From positions 6,819,001-6,883,000 of the forward strand of contig NZ_JAZHSD010000001.1 in NCBI RefSeq assembly GCF_036924745.1: a stretch of 64,000 nt of DNA. Reading direction: 5' to 3'. Below are positions 1-9,632 of the stretch, piece after piece (the stretch's first letter is position 1; every line of letters starts with the position of its first letter). The translations under genes were made by a program, and so were the position numbers. The notes below the pieces were generated by a model. That model did not search any database, had not been told where the DNA came from, and worked only from the letters and a program-made list of their open reading frames with translations. This stretch comes from Bradyrhizobium sp. AZCC 1693 (lineage in GTDB: Bacteria > Pseudomonadota > Alphaproteobacteria > Rhizobiales > Xanthobacteraceae).

Positions 1-2
1 TG

Positions 3-731
3 TGGCAGTTCCTCGCCACCGTGCCGGTGTTCGGCCGCATCCTGCTGCCGCCATTCTTCTTCTCCAACCCGGTCGATGTCGGCAGCCAGATCGTCAAATG
101 GTTTTCGTCCGGCGTGATCTGGAAGCATCTGATGATTACGCTGTGGGAGTCGGTGCTGGCTTTCGTGATCGGCTCGGTCGGCGGCGTGCTGGTCGGCTTC
201 TGGTTCGCGCGCCAGCCGCGCGTCGCCGCGGTGTTCGATCCCTACGTCAAGATGGTCAACGCGCTGCCGCGCGTGGTGCTGGCGCCGATCTTCACGCTGT
301 GGCTCGGCCTCGGCATCTGGTCCAAGGTCGCGCTCGGCGTGACGCTGGTGTTCTTCATCGTGTTCTTCAACGTCTATCAGGGCGTCAAGGAGGTCAGCCA
401 AACCGTGCTGGACAACGGCCGCATGCTCGGCATGAGCGAGCGGCAATTGACGCGACATGTGTACTGGCCGTCGGCGCTGTCGTGGATGTTTTCCTCGCTG
501 CACACCTCGGTCGGCTTCGCCGTGGTCGGTGCTGTGGTCGGCGAATATCTGGGATCGGCGGCCGGTCTCGGCTACCTGATCCAGCAGGCCGAAGGCGTGT
601 TCGATGTCGCCGCCGTGTTCGCCGGCATGTTCGTACTATCGGCCTTCGTCATCCTGATCGACATGGGCGTGACGCTGGTGGAGCGGCAGCTTTTGGTCTG
701 GCGGCCGACGGCGGCGGAGGGGCGGGGGTAG
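3..731 (+). CDS. ABC transporter permease, nitrate/sulfonate/taurine type (5' truncated)
   Basis: Inner-membrane permease of an SsuC/TauC-like uptake system. The reading frame is open from the first bases of the window, so the start lies upstream and the first visible methionine is probably internal. Several hydrophobic segments are visible. The EAA-type cytoplasmic loop that contacts the ATPase is seen around GRMLGMSERQLTRHVYWPSA. The C-terminus is complete. The same-strand NMT1-type binding protein at 1998 is a plausible partner, although two opposite-strand genes separate them. The ATPase is not in the window. Substrate cannot be read from the sequence. Confidence 0.88.
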   Translation, partial: WQFLATVPVFGRILLPPFFFSNPVDVGSQIVKWFSSGVIWKHLMITLWESVLAFVIGSVGGVLVGFWFARQPRVAAVFDPYVKMVNALPRVVLAPIFTLWLGLGIWSKVALGVTLVFFIVFFNVYQGVKEVSQTVLDNGRMLGMSERQLTRHVYWPSALSWMFSSLHTSVGFAVVGAVVGEYLGSAAGLGYLIQQAEGVFDVAAVFAGMFVLSAFVILIDMGVTLVERQLLVWRPTAAEGRG

Positions 732-755
732 GGCTCTCCCACGCTACTCCTCCGC

Positions 756-1217
756 TTAGGTCACGATATCGGATGCCATTCGAAATTGCGGATCCAATTT
801 CACGTCAGCGGTAATCGAGTTGGAAATGAAGCAGTTTGCCTTCACCTCGGCCATGATCGTTCGGGCGGCCGCGATATCGGCCTCGCTGCTCAAGACCACG
901 ATTGGCCGAACGTTGACTTCGACAATCCGATACTTGCCGTCGACGTTTGCCAGCAAGCCTTCGGCGGCACTTTCATAGGCCACAAACGCCAGCCTCTTGC
1001 TTTGGGCGAACGATACAAACGTCAGCATCATGCAGGCATTCAGCGCGGCGACCAACATTTCTTCGGGAGCCCAGACGCCGGCCTCTCCCTTGAATTCAGG
1101 AGGACTGCCGATCTCGATGTCGGGTTTGTCAGGTGCGGACGTCCGGCCGCGGCGAGCGGTGTCCCAGATCAGGTTGTTCCTGTACTGAAAGGACTTGTAT
1201 GTTTTTCCCGTTGCCAC
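756..1217 (-). CDS. OsmC/Ohr family protein
   Basis: A 153-residue protein of the OsmC family, which reduces organic hydroperoxides with a pair of cysteines. Both expected cysteines are visible: one in the helix ALNACMMLTF after PEEMLVAA, the other in VKANCFISNSI. Length is normal. It is transcribed against the upstream permease and lies next to a palindromic repeat. General OsmC-like peroxidase is the safest call; nothing nearby identifies a specific substrate. Confidence 0.87.
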   Translation of the reverse strand: MATGKTYKSFQYRNNLIWDTARRGRTSAPDKPDIEIGSPPEFKGEAGVWAPEEMLVAALNACMMLTFVSFAQSKRLAFVAYESAAEGLLANVDGKYRIVEVNVRPIVVLSSEADIAAARTIMAEVKANCFISNSITADVKLDPQFRMASDIVT

Positions 1218-1260
1218 GTGATCCTCCCGGATGACCTTATCGGAGCCCTACTGCTCCCGT

Positions 1261-1343
1261 CGTCATTGCGAGGCGCGTAGCGACGAAGCAATCCATTCTC
1301 CGCTTGCGGCGCTATGGATTGCTTCGCTTCGCTCGCAATGACG
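1261..1343. repeat. Palindromic intergenic repeat
   Basis: An imperfect inverted repeat whose arms begin CGTCATTGCGAG and end CTCGCAATGACG, with inner arms around GAAGCAATCCAT and ATGGATTGCTTC. It lies between two minus-strand genes. Repeats of this form are common between genes in Bradyrhizobium-type genomes. It could form a long hairpin in RNA, but there is no T-run. Confidence 0.8.
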
Positions 1344-1364
1344 GCTGAGGCGCGCGCCCACCCG

Positions 1365-1814
1365 TCAATTCAGCATCTTGGTATCGTCGGGCGCCTGCGG
1401 CGGCGTCTTGATGGCGATGGCCTTGAGGGTGCGGCCGTCCGGCTTGGTGCCGCCATGCGCGGTGCCCTTCGGGATCACGACGAGATCGCCCGGCTTCACC
1501 CGCACTTCCTTGTCGCCCAGCCAGATCGTGCCGGTGCCGTCGAGGATGTACTGGATCTCGTTGGTGCTGGGATGCATGTGCTTGCCGACATTGCCGTCCT
1601 GGATCGAGATCGTCATGCCGTCGGCGGCCACGAACAGTTTTGAGCGCATTCCGGTGCCCGAAGCCATGCCGAGTGCGTCGCCCTCGAGTTCGCCGGTGTG
1701 GATGACCTGCGCGGTGATGTTCTCGGCGGCGATCGCCGGACGGAGCAGGTGGGTGACGCTGCAACCGGCGGCGAAAGCGGCGGCGAGCGACAGCGTGATG
1801 GCCAGGCGATTCAT
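1365..1814 (-). CDS. Exported cupin-domain protein
   Basis: A 149-residue protein with an N-terminal signal sequence (hydrophobic to about residue 29, ending near AIAAEN) and a single cupin barrel. Cupin motif 1 is visible as GKHMHPSTNEIQYILDG and motif 2 as PGDLVVIPKGTAHGG, supplying the usual histidine and glutamate metal ligands. It probably acts in the periplasm. A cysteine at about residue 18 sits in a poor lipobox, so a lipoprotein is possible but not favoured. Enzymatic or binding role is unknown. Confidence 0.85.
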   Translation of the reverse strand: MNRLAITLSLAAAFAAGCSVTHLLRPAIAAENITAQVIHTGELEGDALGMASGTGMRSKLFVAADGMTISIQDGNVGKHMHPSTNEIQYILDGTGTIWLGDKEVRVKPGDLVVIPKGTAHGGTKPDGRTLKAIAIKTPPQAPDDTKMLN

Positions 1815-1891
1815 GGGCAGTCTCCCCCTGTGTTGATTATTGTAGGAGTGATGCTATGCCGCCGGTCCGCGCTTGGCCAGCTACCACCGAT

Positions 1892-1930
1892 GTCATTCCG
1901 GGGCTCGTGCTTCGCACGGCCCGGAATGAC
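1892..1930. repeat. Short palindromic repeat
   Basis: Arms GTCATTCCGGGGC and GGCCCGGAATGAC flank a short CG-rich centre. It belongs to the class of intergenic palindromes seen elsewhere in the window (compare 13383-13409) and lies between the divergent cupin and binding-protein genes. Confidence 0.75.
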
Positions 1931-1997
1931 GGCGATAGGATAGCTTCTCAACGTCCGCGCGCTGCTCTATCTTGCCGGCCAACAAACGGAGGAACCC

Positions 1998-3026
1998 ATG
2001 AAGAAACTGTTCGGCCGGCTGGCCGCTTCGCTGCTGGCGCTGGTGCTGACGACGGGATTTGCCGCAGCGCAAAGCAAGGTCACCGTCGCGATCGGCGGCG
2101 GCTCCTGCCTGTGCTACCTGCCGACCGTGCTGGCCAAGCAACTCGGCGAATATGAAAAAGCCGGACTGGCCGTCGAACTGGTCGACCTCAAGGGCGGCTC
2201 GGATGCGCTGAAAGCCGTGCTCGGCGGCAGCGCCGACGTGGTGTCGGGCTATTTCGACCACTGCGTCAATCTGGCCGCCAAGAAGCAGGAATTGCAGTCC
2301 TTCGTGATCTACGACCGCTATCCCGGTCTGGTGCTTGTCGTGTCGCCCGCGCACACCAATGAGATCAAATCGATCAAGGATCTGGCCGGCAAGAAGGTCG
2401 GCGTCAGCGCGCCGGGCTCCTCGACCGATTTCTTCCTGAAGTATCTGCTGAAGAAGAACGGGCTCGATCCCACCAGCGCCGCTGTCATCGGCGTCGGCCT
2501 GGGGGCCACCGCCGTAGCGGCGATGCAGCAGGGACAGATCGACGCAGCGGTGATGCTCGATCCCTCCGTCACCGTTTTGCAGGGCAGCCATCCCGATCTG
2601 AAGATACTGGCCGACACCCGCACCGAGAAGGACACGCTCGCCGTGTTCGGCGGGGAATATCCCGGCGGCGCGCTCTATACGACCACGGCGTGGATCAAGT
2701 CGCACGAGAAGGAAGTGCAGGCGCTGACCACGGCGATCGTCAACACGCTCACCTGGATTCACGCGCATTCGCCGGAAGAGATCATGGCGAAGATGCCCGA
2801 CGAAATCGTCGGCAAGAACAAGGAGCTTTATCTGGCGGCGCTGAAGAACACGATCCCGATGTATTCGCTGACCGGCAAGATGGATCCCAAGGGCGCGGAC
2901 GCGGTGCTCGCGGTGTTCAGCGAGGGCTCGCCCGAAGTCGCCAAGGCCAATATCGACGTGACCAAGACCTGGACCAACAAATATGTCGAGCAGGTCAAGA
3001 AGACCACCGGCACGAGCGCGAAATAA
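1998..3026 (+). CDS. ABC transporter substrate-binding protein, NMT1/SsuA type
   Basis: A 342-residue periplasmic binding protein with a signal peptide ending at about residue 25 (GFAAAQ). The mature chain begins with a beta strand and YLPTVLAKQLGEYEKAGL, typical of the NMT1/THI5-like family that binds nitrate, sulfonates, taurine or pyrimidine precursors. The segment SIKDLAGKKVGVSAPGSSTD is the usual ligand-domain signature. GGSCLCYLP in the first loop is cysteine-rich, which is unusual. GGAGG-like RBS bases (AACGGAGGAA) precede ATG. It is probably the partner of the truncated permease at the left edge. Confidence 0.88.
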   Translation: MKKLFGRLAASLLALVLTTGFAAAQSKVTVAIGGGSCLCYLPTVLAKQLGEYEKAGLAVELVDLKGGSDALKAVLGGSADVVSGYFDHCVNLAAKKQELQSFVIYDRYPGLVLVVSPAHTNEIKSIKDLAGKKVGVSAPGSSTDFFLKYLLKKNGLDPTSAAVIGVGLGATAVAAMQQGQIDAAVMLDPSVTVLQGSHPDLKILADTRTEKDTLAVFGGEYPGGALYTTTAWIKSHEKEVQALTTAIVNTLTWIHAHSPEEIMAKMPDEIVGKNKELYLAALKNTIPMYSLTGKMDPKGADAVLAVFSEGSPEVAKANIDVTKTWTNKYVEQVKKTTGTSAK

Positions 3027-3067
3027 GGGCTGGACAGGATCGGCGTGATATCAGGCGAAGTCAGGCG

Positions 3068-3784
3068 ATGAGTGACACGAAACCTTTGGTCATTCATCGC
3101 GTCAGCGCGCTCGACCTCGTTGTCGAAGCGTGGACGTGGCCGTTTGCCGAAACGCGGCGCGCCGAGATAGCGGCGCATTTCACCGACAAGCAGCGCGAAA
3201 AGCCCGCCCTGTGGAACGGCCGCGTCCTGCTCGGGCGCAATCCGGTGTTCGCCGGCGACCGCCTCAGCGCCAGCTATTTCGAAACCGATTTCGCAAGCTT
3301 CCTGGCCTGGCGCGACTGGGGCTTTCCCGACGCTTCCGTGTTCAACGGCTTCGGCATGGGCGCGCTCTGTTGCGCCGACGGCGCCTTCGTGCTCGGCGAG
3401 ATGGGCCAGCACACGTCGAACGCCGGGCGCATTTATTTCCCGTCGGGCACGCCCGACCTCGACGACATCAGGGACGGCACGGTCGACATATCCGGCAGCG
3501 TCACGCGCGAGCTCGAGGAAGAAACCGGCCTTGCACCCGGCGAATACGCGAGCGAGCCGCATTGGCACTGCGTCTACACCGGACCAGCATTGGCGATGAT
3601 CCGCATGCTGCGGGTCGATATGCCTGGTGACGTCGTGCGCGACCGGATCGAGCGAAATCTCGCCGCGCAGCGTCAGCCGGAATTATCCGCTATCCACCTC
3701 GTGCGCGGCGCCCGCGATCTCAATTCGGCAATGCCGCGTTTTGTCACGGCGTTCATCGAGGCGCAGCTCGCTTCCCAACCCTGA
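3068..3784 (+). CDS. NUDIX hydrolase
   Basis: A 238-residue protein starting at MSDTKPLVIHR. The frame is open further upstream inside the previous gene, but codons before 3068 do not look like this protein. The NUDIX core is SVTRELEEETGL at about residues 145-156, matching the REXXEE part of the NUDIX box, with the preceding glycine in FPSGTPDLDD. Such enzymes cleave nucleoside diphosphates linked to another group. The target is unknown. It lies 41 bases after the binding-protein gene and may be cotranscribed with it. Confidence 0.85.
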   Translation: MSDTKPLVIHRVSALDLVVEAWTWPFAETRRAEIAAHFTDKQREKPALWNGRVLLGRNPVFAGDRLSASYFETDFASFLAWRDWGFPDASVFNGFGMGALCCADGAFVLGEMGQHTSNAGRIYFPSGTPDLDDIRDGTVDISGSVTRELEEETGLAPGEYASEPHWHCVYTGPALAMIRMLRVDMPGDVVRDRIERNLAAQRQPELSAIHLVRGARDLNSAMPRFVTAFIEAQLASQP

Positions 3785-3798
3785 CGCCAGCAATACGC

Positions 3799-3827
3799 TT
3801 GACATCTGGTCGCGCTACCAATGTGAT
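3799..3827 (+). promoter_or_regulatory. Probable sigma-70 promoter of the branched-chain-type ABC operon
   Basis: TTGACA at 3799-3804 is a perfect -35 box. After a 17-base spacer, TGTGAT at 3822-3827 matches four of six -10 positions. It lies about 55 bases upstream of the operon's first ATG (3886), which has a GGAGG ribosome-binding site at 3876-3880. Confidence 0.6.
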
Positions 3828-3885
3828 AGGCGCCAACTAATAACAAGAAAACGCAGTGCACAAAAAATAATCCAGGGAGGATTCC

Positions 3886-5196
3886 ATGCCGGGGCGCAAA
3901 GCTGCACGCCTGCTCGTTGGGCTGTCCGCCGCAATCGCGGTGCTGGGGATGGCGGTTTCCGCCGAGGCTCAGGAAAAGAAAATCAAGATCGGCGTGATTT
4001 ATGACCTGACCGGTCCGCTCGCGGGCGGCGGTTCCGAGCTGCAATATATCGGCGCCAAGATCATGCTCGACCAGTACGCCAAGACCGGCGTCGAGGGCTA
4101 CAAGGTCGAAGCGGTCTACGCCGACGCCCAGAGCAAGCCCGATGTTGCGATTAACGAGGCGGTGCGGCTGATCGAGCAGGAAAAGGTCAACATGCTGCTT
4201 GGCTTCTTCTCGTCGGCGCAATGCGTGCCGGTGGCCGCGCGCGTCGAGCAACTCAAGAATTTCATGTGGATCACCACCTGCATTTCTTCCGCGGTGCTCG
4301 CCGACAAGAACTTCAAATACGTGTTCCGTCCGCAGGCCTCGGGCGACCAGTTCGGCCTGATGACGATGGATTTCATCGCGCAAAACTCCAAGGAGAAGCT
4401 CGGCAAGGAGCCAAAGGATCTGCGCGTCGCCATCATCCACGAGGACGGCGCCTATGGCGTCGACGTGTCGAAGGGCAACGAGGCCGGCGCCAAGAAGGCC
4501 GGCTTCAACATCGTGATGAAGGAAGGCTATTCCGCCACCGCGCCCGATCTTTCGGCGCTGGTGACAAAACTGAAGCGCGCGCGGCCCGATGTGATCTTCC
4601 ACACCGGCTACAACCCCGACATCACTTTGTTCGGGCGCCAGGCGCGCGAGCAGGGCCTGAAATTCGCGGCGCTCGTCGGCCACGGCGCGGGCTATGGCGT
4701 GTACGAGAAGCTGAAGGAAGGGCTCGGGGCCGACGTCAACTACGTCTTCAACACCGATCCGATCTCGATCTGGCTCGCCAATCAGAAATCGATGGATCCG
4801 AAATTGCCGCCTGTCATCAAGATGGTCGGCGAGGAATTCGACAAGGCCAAGCCCGGCGTTGCGATCCGTTCCGCGCATGTCGGCATGGCGGCGTCGAACA
4901 CCTACGTCTTCCTCACCGAAGTGCTGCCGCGCGCGATCAAGAAGTATGGCGGCGTCGATCCCGATGCGCTGCGCAAGGCGGCGCTGGAGGTCGACATTCC
5001 CGAGGGCGGCACGATGCTCGGTTTCGGCGTCAAGTTCCACGGCGAGGGCAGCCAGATGGCCGGCCAGAACGAGCGCTCGTTCCCGGTGGTCATCCAGTAT
5101 GTCGACGACAAGTCGTACGTGGTGTGGCCGAAGAGCCAGGCGCAGCGCGAGGCGGTGCTGCCGCTGCCGAAGGGAACCACGTTCAGCAACCAGTAA
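3886..5196 (+). CDS. ABC transporter substrate-binding protein, branched-chain amino acid type
   Basis: A 436-residue periplasmic binding protein of the LivK/Leu-Ile-Val-binding fold. A signal peptide ends near AEAQ (residue 29), followed by IKIGVIYDLTGPLAGGG, the usual first strand and ligand loop. The two-lobe pattern continues with VYADAQSKPDVAINEAVRLIEQEKV. It is the first gene of an operon with two ATPases and two permeases, so it sets the system's specificity. Homologues bind amino acids, amides, urea or aromatic acids; the ligand here is not determinable. Confidence 0.9.
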   Translation: MPGRKAARLLVGLSAAIAVLGMAVSAEAQEKKIKIGVIYDLTGPLAGGGSELQYIGAKIMLDQYAKTGVEGYKVEAVYADAQSKPDVAINEAVRLIEQEKVNMLLGFFSSAQCVPVAARVEQLKNFMWITTCISSAVLADKNFKYVFRPQASGDQFGLMTMDFIAQNSKEKLGKEPKDLRVAIIHEDGAYGVDVSKGNEAGAKKAGFNIVMKEGYSATAPDLSALVTKLKRARPDVIFHTGYNPDITLFGRQAREQGLKFAALVGHGAGYGVYEKLKEGLGADVNYVFNTDPISIWLANQKSMDPKLPPVIKMVGEEFDKAKPGVAIRSAHVGMAASNTYVFLTEVLPRAIKKYGGVDPDALRKAALEVDIPEGGTMLGFGVKFHGEGSQMAGQNERSFPVVIQYVDDKSYVVWPKSQAQREAVLPLPKGTTFSNQ

Positions 5197-5227
5197 AAGC
5201 CAGCAGACGAGTAAGCGGAGATCTGGC

Positions 5228-5995
5228 GTGCTGACTGTAGAAGGGTTGGTGAAGCGTTTCGGCGGCTTCACCGCTGTTAACAACGTGTCGTTCCGGGTGG
5301 AGCAGGGCGAGATTCTCGGCCTGATCGGCCCGAACGGCTCCGGCAAGAGCACGATCTTCAACATGCTGTCGGGCACGCTGATGCCGACGGCAGGATCGAT
5401 CGTGTTTGATGGCGCGGAGATCGCGGGCGCCGCCCCGCACCGTATCATCAACAGCGGCATCGGCCGCACCTTCCAGATCCCGCGGCCGTTTCACCGGCTC
5501 AGCATGTTCGAGAACGTGGCGCTGGCAGGCTACTACGGCCAGGGCCGCCACAGCCGCGCCAAAGCCGATGAGGCCGCCGAACGCGCGCTTGCCATGGTCG
5601 GGCTCTCGACCGATCGCCACGCCAGCGTCGATGGCCTGGGCGCCGCCGGGTTGAAGAAGCTCGAACTGGCAAAGGCGCTCGCCACGGGACCAAAACTTCT
5701 GCTCGCCGACGAAAGCCTCGGCGGACTCGACGAGCACGAGATGGATCAGGCCGCCGACATGCTGCGCAAGATCCGCGACGAGCTCGGCATCACCATCATC
5801 TGGGTCGAGCACATCATGGGCGTGTTGATGCGGGTGGTCGACCGCGTGATGGTGCTCGATCACGGCGAGAAGATTTCGGAAGGTTTGCCGAGCGCGGTGG
5901 CCGGCGATCCCAGGGTGATCGAGGTCTATCTCGGGACCGACGCGGATTCGAGCCAGGCTGCGGCGGCGGAAGCGCGCCGCAAGGCGGGGGTCTGA
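5228..5995 (+). CDS. ABC transporter ATP-binding protein, LivG type
   Basis: A 255-residue ATPase. The start is taken as GTG at 5228, because GGAG at 5217-5220 sits seven bases upstream and the protein then begins VLTVEGLVKRFGGF as expected. Walker A is GPNGSGKST. The signature region is degenerate (GAAGLKKLELAKALA in place of LSGGQ...), a common variation in LivG-like proteins. Walker B is LLLADESLGGLD, and the switch histidine is in WVEHIMG. It pairs with the LivF-like ATPase that begins four bases downstream. Confidence 0.9.
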   Translation: MLTVEGLVKRFGGFTAVNNVSFRVEQGEILGLIGPNGSGKSTIFNMLSGTLMPTAGSIVFDGAEIAGAAPHRIINSGIGRTFQIPRPFHRLSMFENVALAGYYGQGRHSRAKADEAAERALAMVGLSTDRHASVDGLGAAGLKKLELAKALATGPKLLLADESLGGLDEHEMDQAADMLRKIRDELGITIIWVEHIMGVLMRVVDRVMVLDHGEKISEGLPSAVAGDPRVIEVYLGTDADSSQAAAAEARRKAGV

Positions 5996-5998
5996 CGC

Positions 5999-6703
<705 letters not shown>

Positions 6704-6705
6704 CG

Positions 6706-7587
6706 ATGCAGGCGTTTCTCGATATCTTCGACATCTATCTGCTGGAAGCCGTGGTCAACGGCATCCTGCTCGGCGGCGTGCTCGCGCTGTTGGCGCTCGG
6801 GCTCAATCTGATCTTCGGCGTCATCGACGTGACCTGGATCTGCTACGCCGAGCTGGTCATGATCGGCATGTACGGCATGTATTACATGGTCCAGGTATTC
6901 GGCCTGCCGTACTGGGTTGCCGCGCCGTTTGCGATCCTGCTGGTCGCGGCCCTTGGCGCTGCGCTGCACTATATCGTGATCGCGCCGCTGCTCACCGCGC
7001 CGCCGATCAACCAGTTGCTCGCGACCGGCGGCGTGCTGTTCATCCTGCAGAGTTTCGCCACCGTCGCCTTCGGCATCGATTTCCGCAATCTCGGCATCCG
7101 CCTGCCGGTGCTGGCGATCGGCGAGATGCATTTCAGCTATTCGCGGCTGCTCGCCTTCGCCGCCGCCTTGGTCGGCATGCTGGCGGTCTATTTCTTCATG
7201 AAGCGCACCTATACCGGCACCGCGATCCGCGCCATCTCGCAGGACCGCCAGATCATGTCGCTGATGGGCGTCGATACCAAGCGCATCTATCTCATCACCT
7301 CGGCGCTTGGCGGCGCGCTCGCCGGCCTCGCCGCCTGCCTCTTGGTGCTGCAATATGACGTGCATCCCTTTGTCGGGCTGTCGTTCGGGCCGATCACCTT
7401 CCTGATCTGCGTGCTCGGCGGCCTCGGCAATTTCGTCGGCGGCTTCATCGCGGCGTTCGTGTTCGCCGAGATCATTTCGCTGGGCGGGCTTTTCTCCGAC
7501 CTCGAATGGGGTTACGTGCTGGCGTTCGCCTTCTTCATCGTCATGATGTTCATCCGGCCCGCGGGCCTTTTTGCGAGGCGCTCGTGA
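6706..7587 (+). CDS. Branched-chain-type ABC transporter permease, LivH type
   Basis: A 293-residue integral membrane protein with about eight hydrophobic segments. The N-terminus (VNGILLGGVLALLALGLNLIF) and the loop TAIRAISQDRQIMSLMGVDT are characteristic of LivH-family permeases; the latter is the ATPase-coupling region. It ends with RPAGLFARRS. Its stop overlaps the start of the second permease (GTGA), indicating translational coupling. Confidence 0.91.
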   Translation: MQAFLDIFDIYLLEAVVNGILLGGVLALLALGLNLIFGVIDVTWICYAELVMIGMYGMYYMVQVFGLPYWVAAPFAILLVAALGAALHYIVIAPLLTAPPINQLLATGGVLFILQSFATVAFGIDFRNLGIRLPVLAIGEMHFSYSRLLAFAAALVGMLAVYFFMKRTYTGTAIRAISQDRQIMSLMGVDTKRIYLITSALGGALAGLAACLLVLQYDVHPFVGLSFGPITFLICVLGGLGNFVGGFIAAFVFAEIISLGGLFSDLEWGYVLAFAFFIVMMFIRPAGLFARRS

Positions 7588-8555
7588 ATCCCCGTCATGC
7601 CGCCTGGGCTGTTGGCCTCGCCGCGCTGATCGCGCTGCCCTTCGTCTATCGCGAGCCCTATCACCTGCACATCCTGGTGCTGATCCTGATCTGGTCGTTC
7701 GCTTACACCGCGTGGTCGATCATGGGCCGCTTCGGGCTGGTGTCGCTCGGCCATGGCGGCTTCATGGGCGTCGGCGCCTATGTCACCGCGCTATTGTGGA
7801 ACCATCTCGACGTCTCGCCGTGGATCGGAATTCCCATCAGCATGGTGGCGGCGGGGATACTGGCGCTCATCGTCGCCTATCCCTGTTTTCGTTTCCGCAT
7901 CACCGGGCATTATTTCGTGCTGGTGACGCTGGCATTATCAGGCATCGTGCTGCAGGTCATTACCGCGACGCGCGACTACACCGGCGGCTCGCTCGGCTAC
8001 ACGCCGAACCGCGCCCGCAGCGGAAGCGGCCTGATGGCGCTGCAGTTCGACGACAAGACCACGTGGTACCTGATCGCGCTCGGCGTCTGGGTGCTGGGGC
8101 TATTGGTCTGGCGCTGGGTCGATCGCAGCATGAGCCGCTACGCCATGGAGGCGATCTCGGAGGACGAGGACGCAGCCGCCGCGGCCGGCGTCAACGTCAC
8201 CGCCGAAAAGCTCAAGATCACGCTGATCTCGGCGCTGATGACGGCGCTCGCCGGCGCGCTGTACTGCCAGTACCAGATGTTCATCTCACCCGACACGGTG
8301 AGCGGCATCGCGGTGTCGCTGCAGATGGTGTTTGCCGTCATCGTCGGCGGCCTCTACGTCTCGCTTGGGCCGACGGTGGGCGCCATCATCACCATCCTGC
8401 TCGCGGAAATCCTGCGCATCGGCTTCGGCACCAAGGCGGTCGGGTGGGACAATCTCGTCTACGGTGTGCTGCTGGTCATCTTCATCATATTCCTTCCCAA
8501 GGGCATTCTTGGTAGCGTTCTCGACCGACTGAAGACGCAACCCAAGAAGACGTGA
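7584..8555 (+). CDS. Branched-chain-type ABC transporter permease, LivM type
   Basis: A 323-residue membrane protein. The start is assigned to GTG at 7584, overlapping the TGA of the upstream permease; the frame is open earlier but only inside that gene. The LivM hallmark GRFGLVSLGHGGFMGVGAY is present, and the coupling loop AMEAISEDEDAAAAAGVN follows. It ends in GILGSVLDRLKTQPKKT. It completes a five-gene uptake system (3886-8555). Confidence 0.9.
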   Translation: MNPRHAAWAVGLAALIALPFVYREPYHLHILVLILIWSFAYTAWSIMGRFGLVSLGHGGFMGVGAYVTALLWNHLDVSPWIGIPISMVAAGILALIVAYPCFRFRITGHYFVLVTLALSGIVLQVITATRDYTGGSLGYTPNRARSGSGLMALQFDDKTTWYLIALGVWVLGLLVWRWVDRSMSRYAMEAISEDEDAAAAAGVNVTAEKLKITLISALMTALAGALYCQYQMFISPDTVSGIAVSLQMVFAVIVGGLYVSLGPTVGAIITILLAEILRIGFGTKAVGWDNLVYGVLLVIFIIFLPKGILGSVLDRLKTQPKKT

Positions 8556-8585
8556 AGGATTGAGCGAAATGAACGCGGTATTCGT

Positions 8586-8676
8586 CGTCATGGCCGGGCT
8601 TGTCCCGGCCATCCACGTTCTTCCCTCCGACGCAAAGCCAAGTGCGTGGATGGCCGGGTCAAGCTCGGCCATGACG
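8586..8676. repeat. Palindromic intergenic repeat
   Basis: Arms begin CGTCATGGCCGGGCTTG and end CTCGGCCATGACG, with inner arms GGCCATCCACG and CGTGGATGGCC. It is related to the repeat at 15232-15346. It runs into the apparent N-terminal extension of the following kinase frame, which supports the later start chosen for that gene. Confidence 0.8.
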
Positions 8677-8687
8677 AGGAGAGATGG

Positions 8688-9608
8688 ATGAGCAAAAAAT
8701 CCTCGCAGCCGTTGGCTGATGAACTGAAGCCCCATGTCGCCCCGTTCCGCTACGACGGCTCAGGCGAGTTTCACCTGAAGTCGCACAAGACCAACGAGAG
8801 GGGCGGCCTCGACAAGGACAAGGCGACCAAAATCATCGAGGCCAATCGCGAGCGCCTGAATGATTTCCAGGAAAAGCTCTACGCGCAGGACCGCTGGTCG
8901 CTGCTCTTGATCTTCCAGGGCATGGACGCCGCCGGCAAGGACAGTGCGATCAAGAGCGTGTTCGAAGGCGTCAATCCGCAGGGCTGCGAGGTCACCGCGT
9001 TCAAGCAGCCGTCGACGAAGGAGCTCGATCACGATTTCCTTTGGCGCAGCATGATCGCGCTGCCGGAGCGCGGCCGGATCGGCATCTTCAATCGCTCCCA
9101 TTACGAGGAATGCCTGGTGGTGCGGGTCCACCCGGAGATTCTCGCCAAGCAAAGGATTCCGCAGCGGCTGGTGACCAAGGACATCTGGCGCGATCGATTC
9201 GAGGACATCTCCGCGATGGAGCGCTACCTCGCGCGCAACGGCACCGTGATCCTGAAATTCTTCCTCAATGTCTCGAAGGAGGAACAGCGCGAGCGCTTCC
9301 TGGAGCGGCTGGAGGAGCCGGCCAAGAACTGGAAGTTCTCGATGGCCGATATCGGCGAGCGCAAGCTGTGGGCAAAGTACCAGGCCGCCTATCAGGACCT
9401 GATCCGCCACACCTCGACGAAGCAGGCGCCGTGGCACATCGTGCCGGCCGACCACAAATGGTTCGCGCGCGTGGTGATCGGCTCGGCAATCGTCAGCGCG
9501 CTCGACAGGCTCGATCTGCATTTCCCGAAAGTCGACAAGGCCGATCGCAGCGAATTCAAGCAGGTGCGCGAGGCGTTGCTGGCGGAGGGGAAGGGGACGA
9601 AGAAGTAG
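8688..9608 (+). CDS. PPK2-family polyphosphate:nucleotide phosphotransferase
   Basis: A 306-residue cytoplasmic kinase that uses polyphosphate to phosphorylate nucleotides. Walker A is visible as GMDAAGKDS and the lid/Walker B region as GIFNRSHYEECLVVRVHPE, the wording typical of the PPK2-related class III-like group. Start: ATG at 8688 has GAGGAGAG just upstream. An in-frame ATG at 8646 would add 14 residues encoded by the palindromic repeat and is rejected. The exact nucleotide preference cannot be read. No exopolyphosphatase or PPK1 is nearby. Confidence 0.9.
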   Translation: MSKKSSQPLADELKPHVAPFRYDGSGEFHLKSHKTNERGGLDKDKATKIIEANRERLNDFQEKLYAQDRWSLLLIFQGMDAAGKDSAIKSVFEGVNPQGCEVTAFKQPSTKELDHDFLWRSMIALPERGRIGIFNRSHYEECLVVRVHPEILAKQRIPQRLVTKDIWRDRFEDISAMERYLARNGTVILKFFLNVSKEEQRERFLERLEEPAKNWKFSMADIGERKLWAKYQAAYQDLIRHTSTKQAPWHIVPADHKWFARVVIGSAIVSALDRLDLHFPKVDKADRSEFKQVREALLAEGKGTKK

Positions 9609-9632
9609 GATGGGTAGAGGCTTGCTAACGCA

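Noticed and set aside
2..814. Long + frame overlapping the ABC permease
   Set aside because: It is a shadow of the permease: arginine-rich, without membrane segments, and read in the wrong frame.
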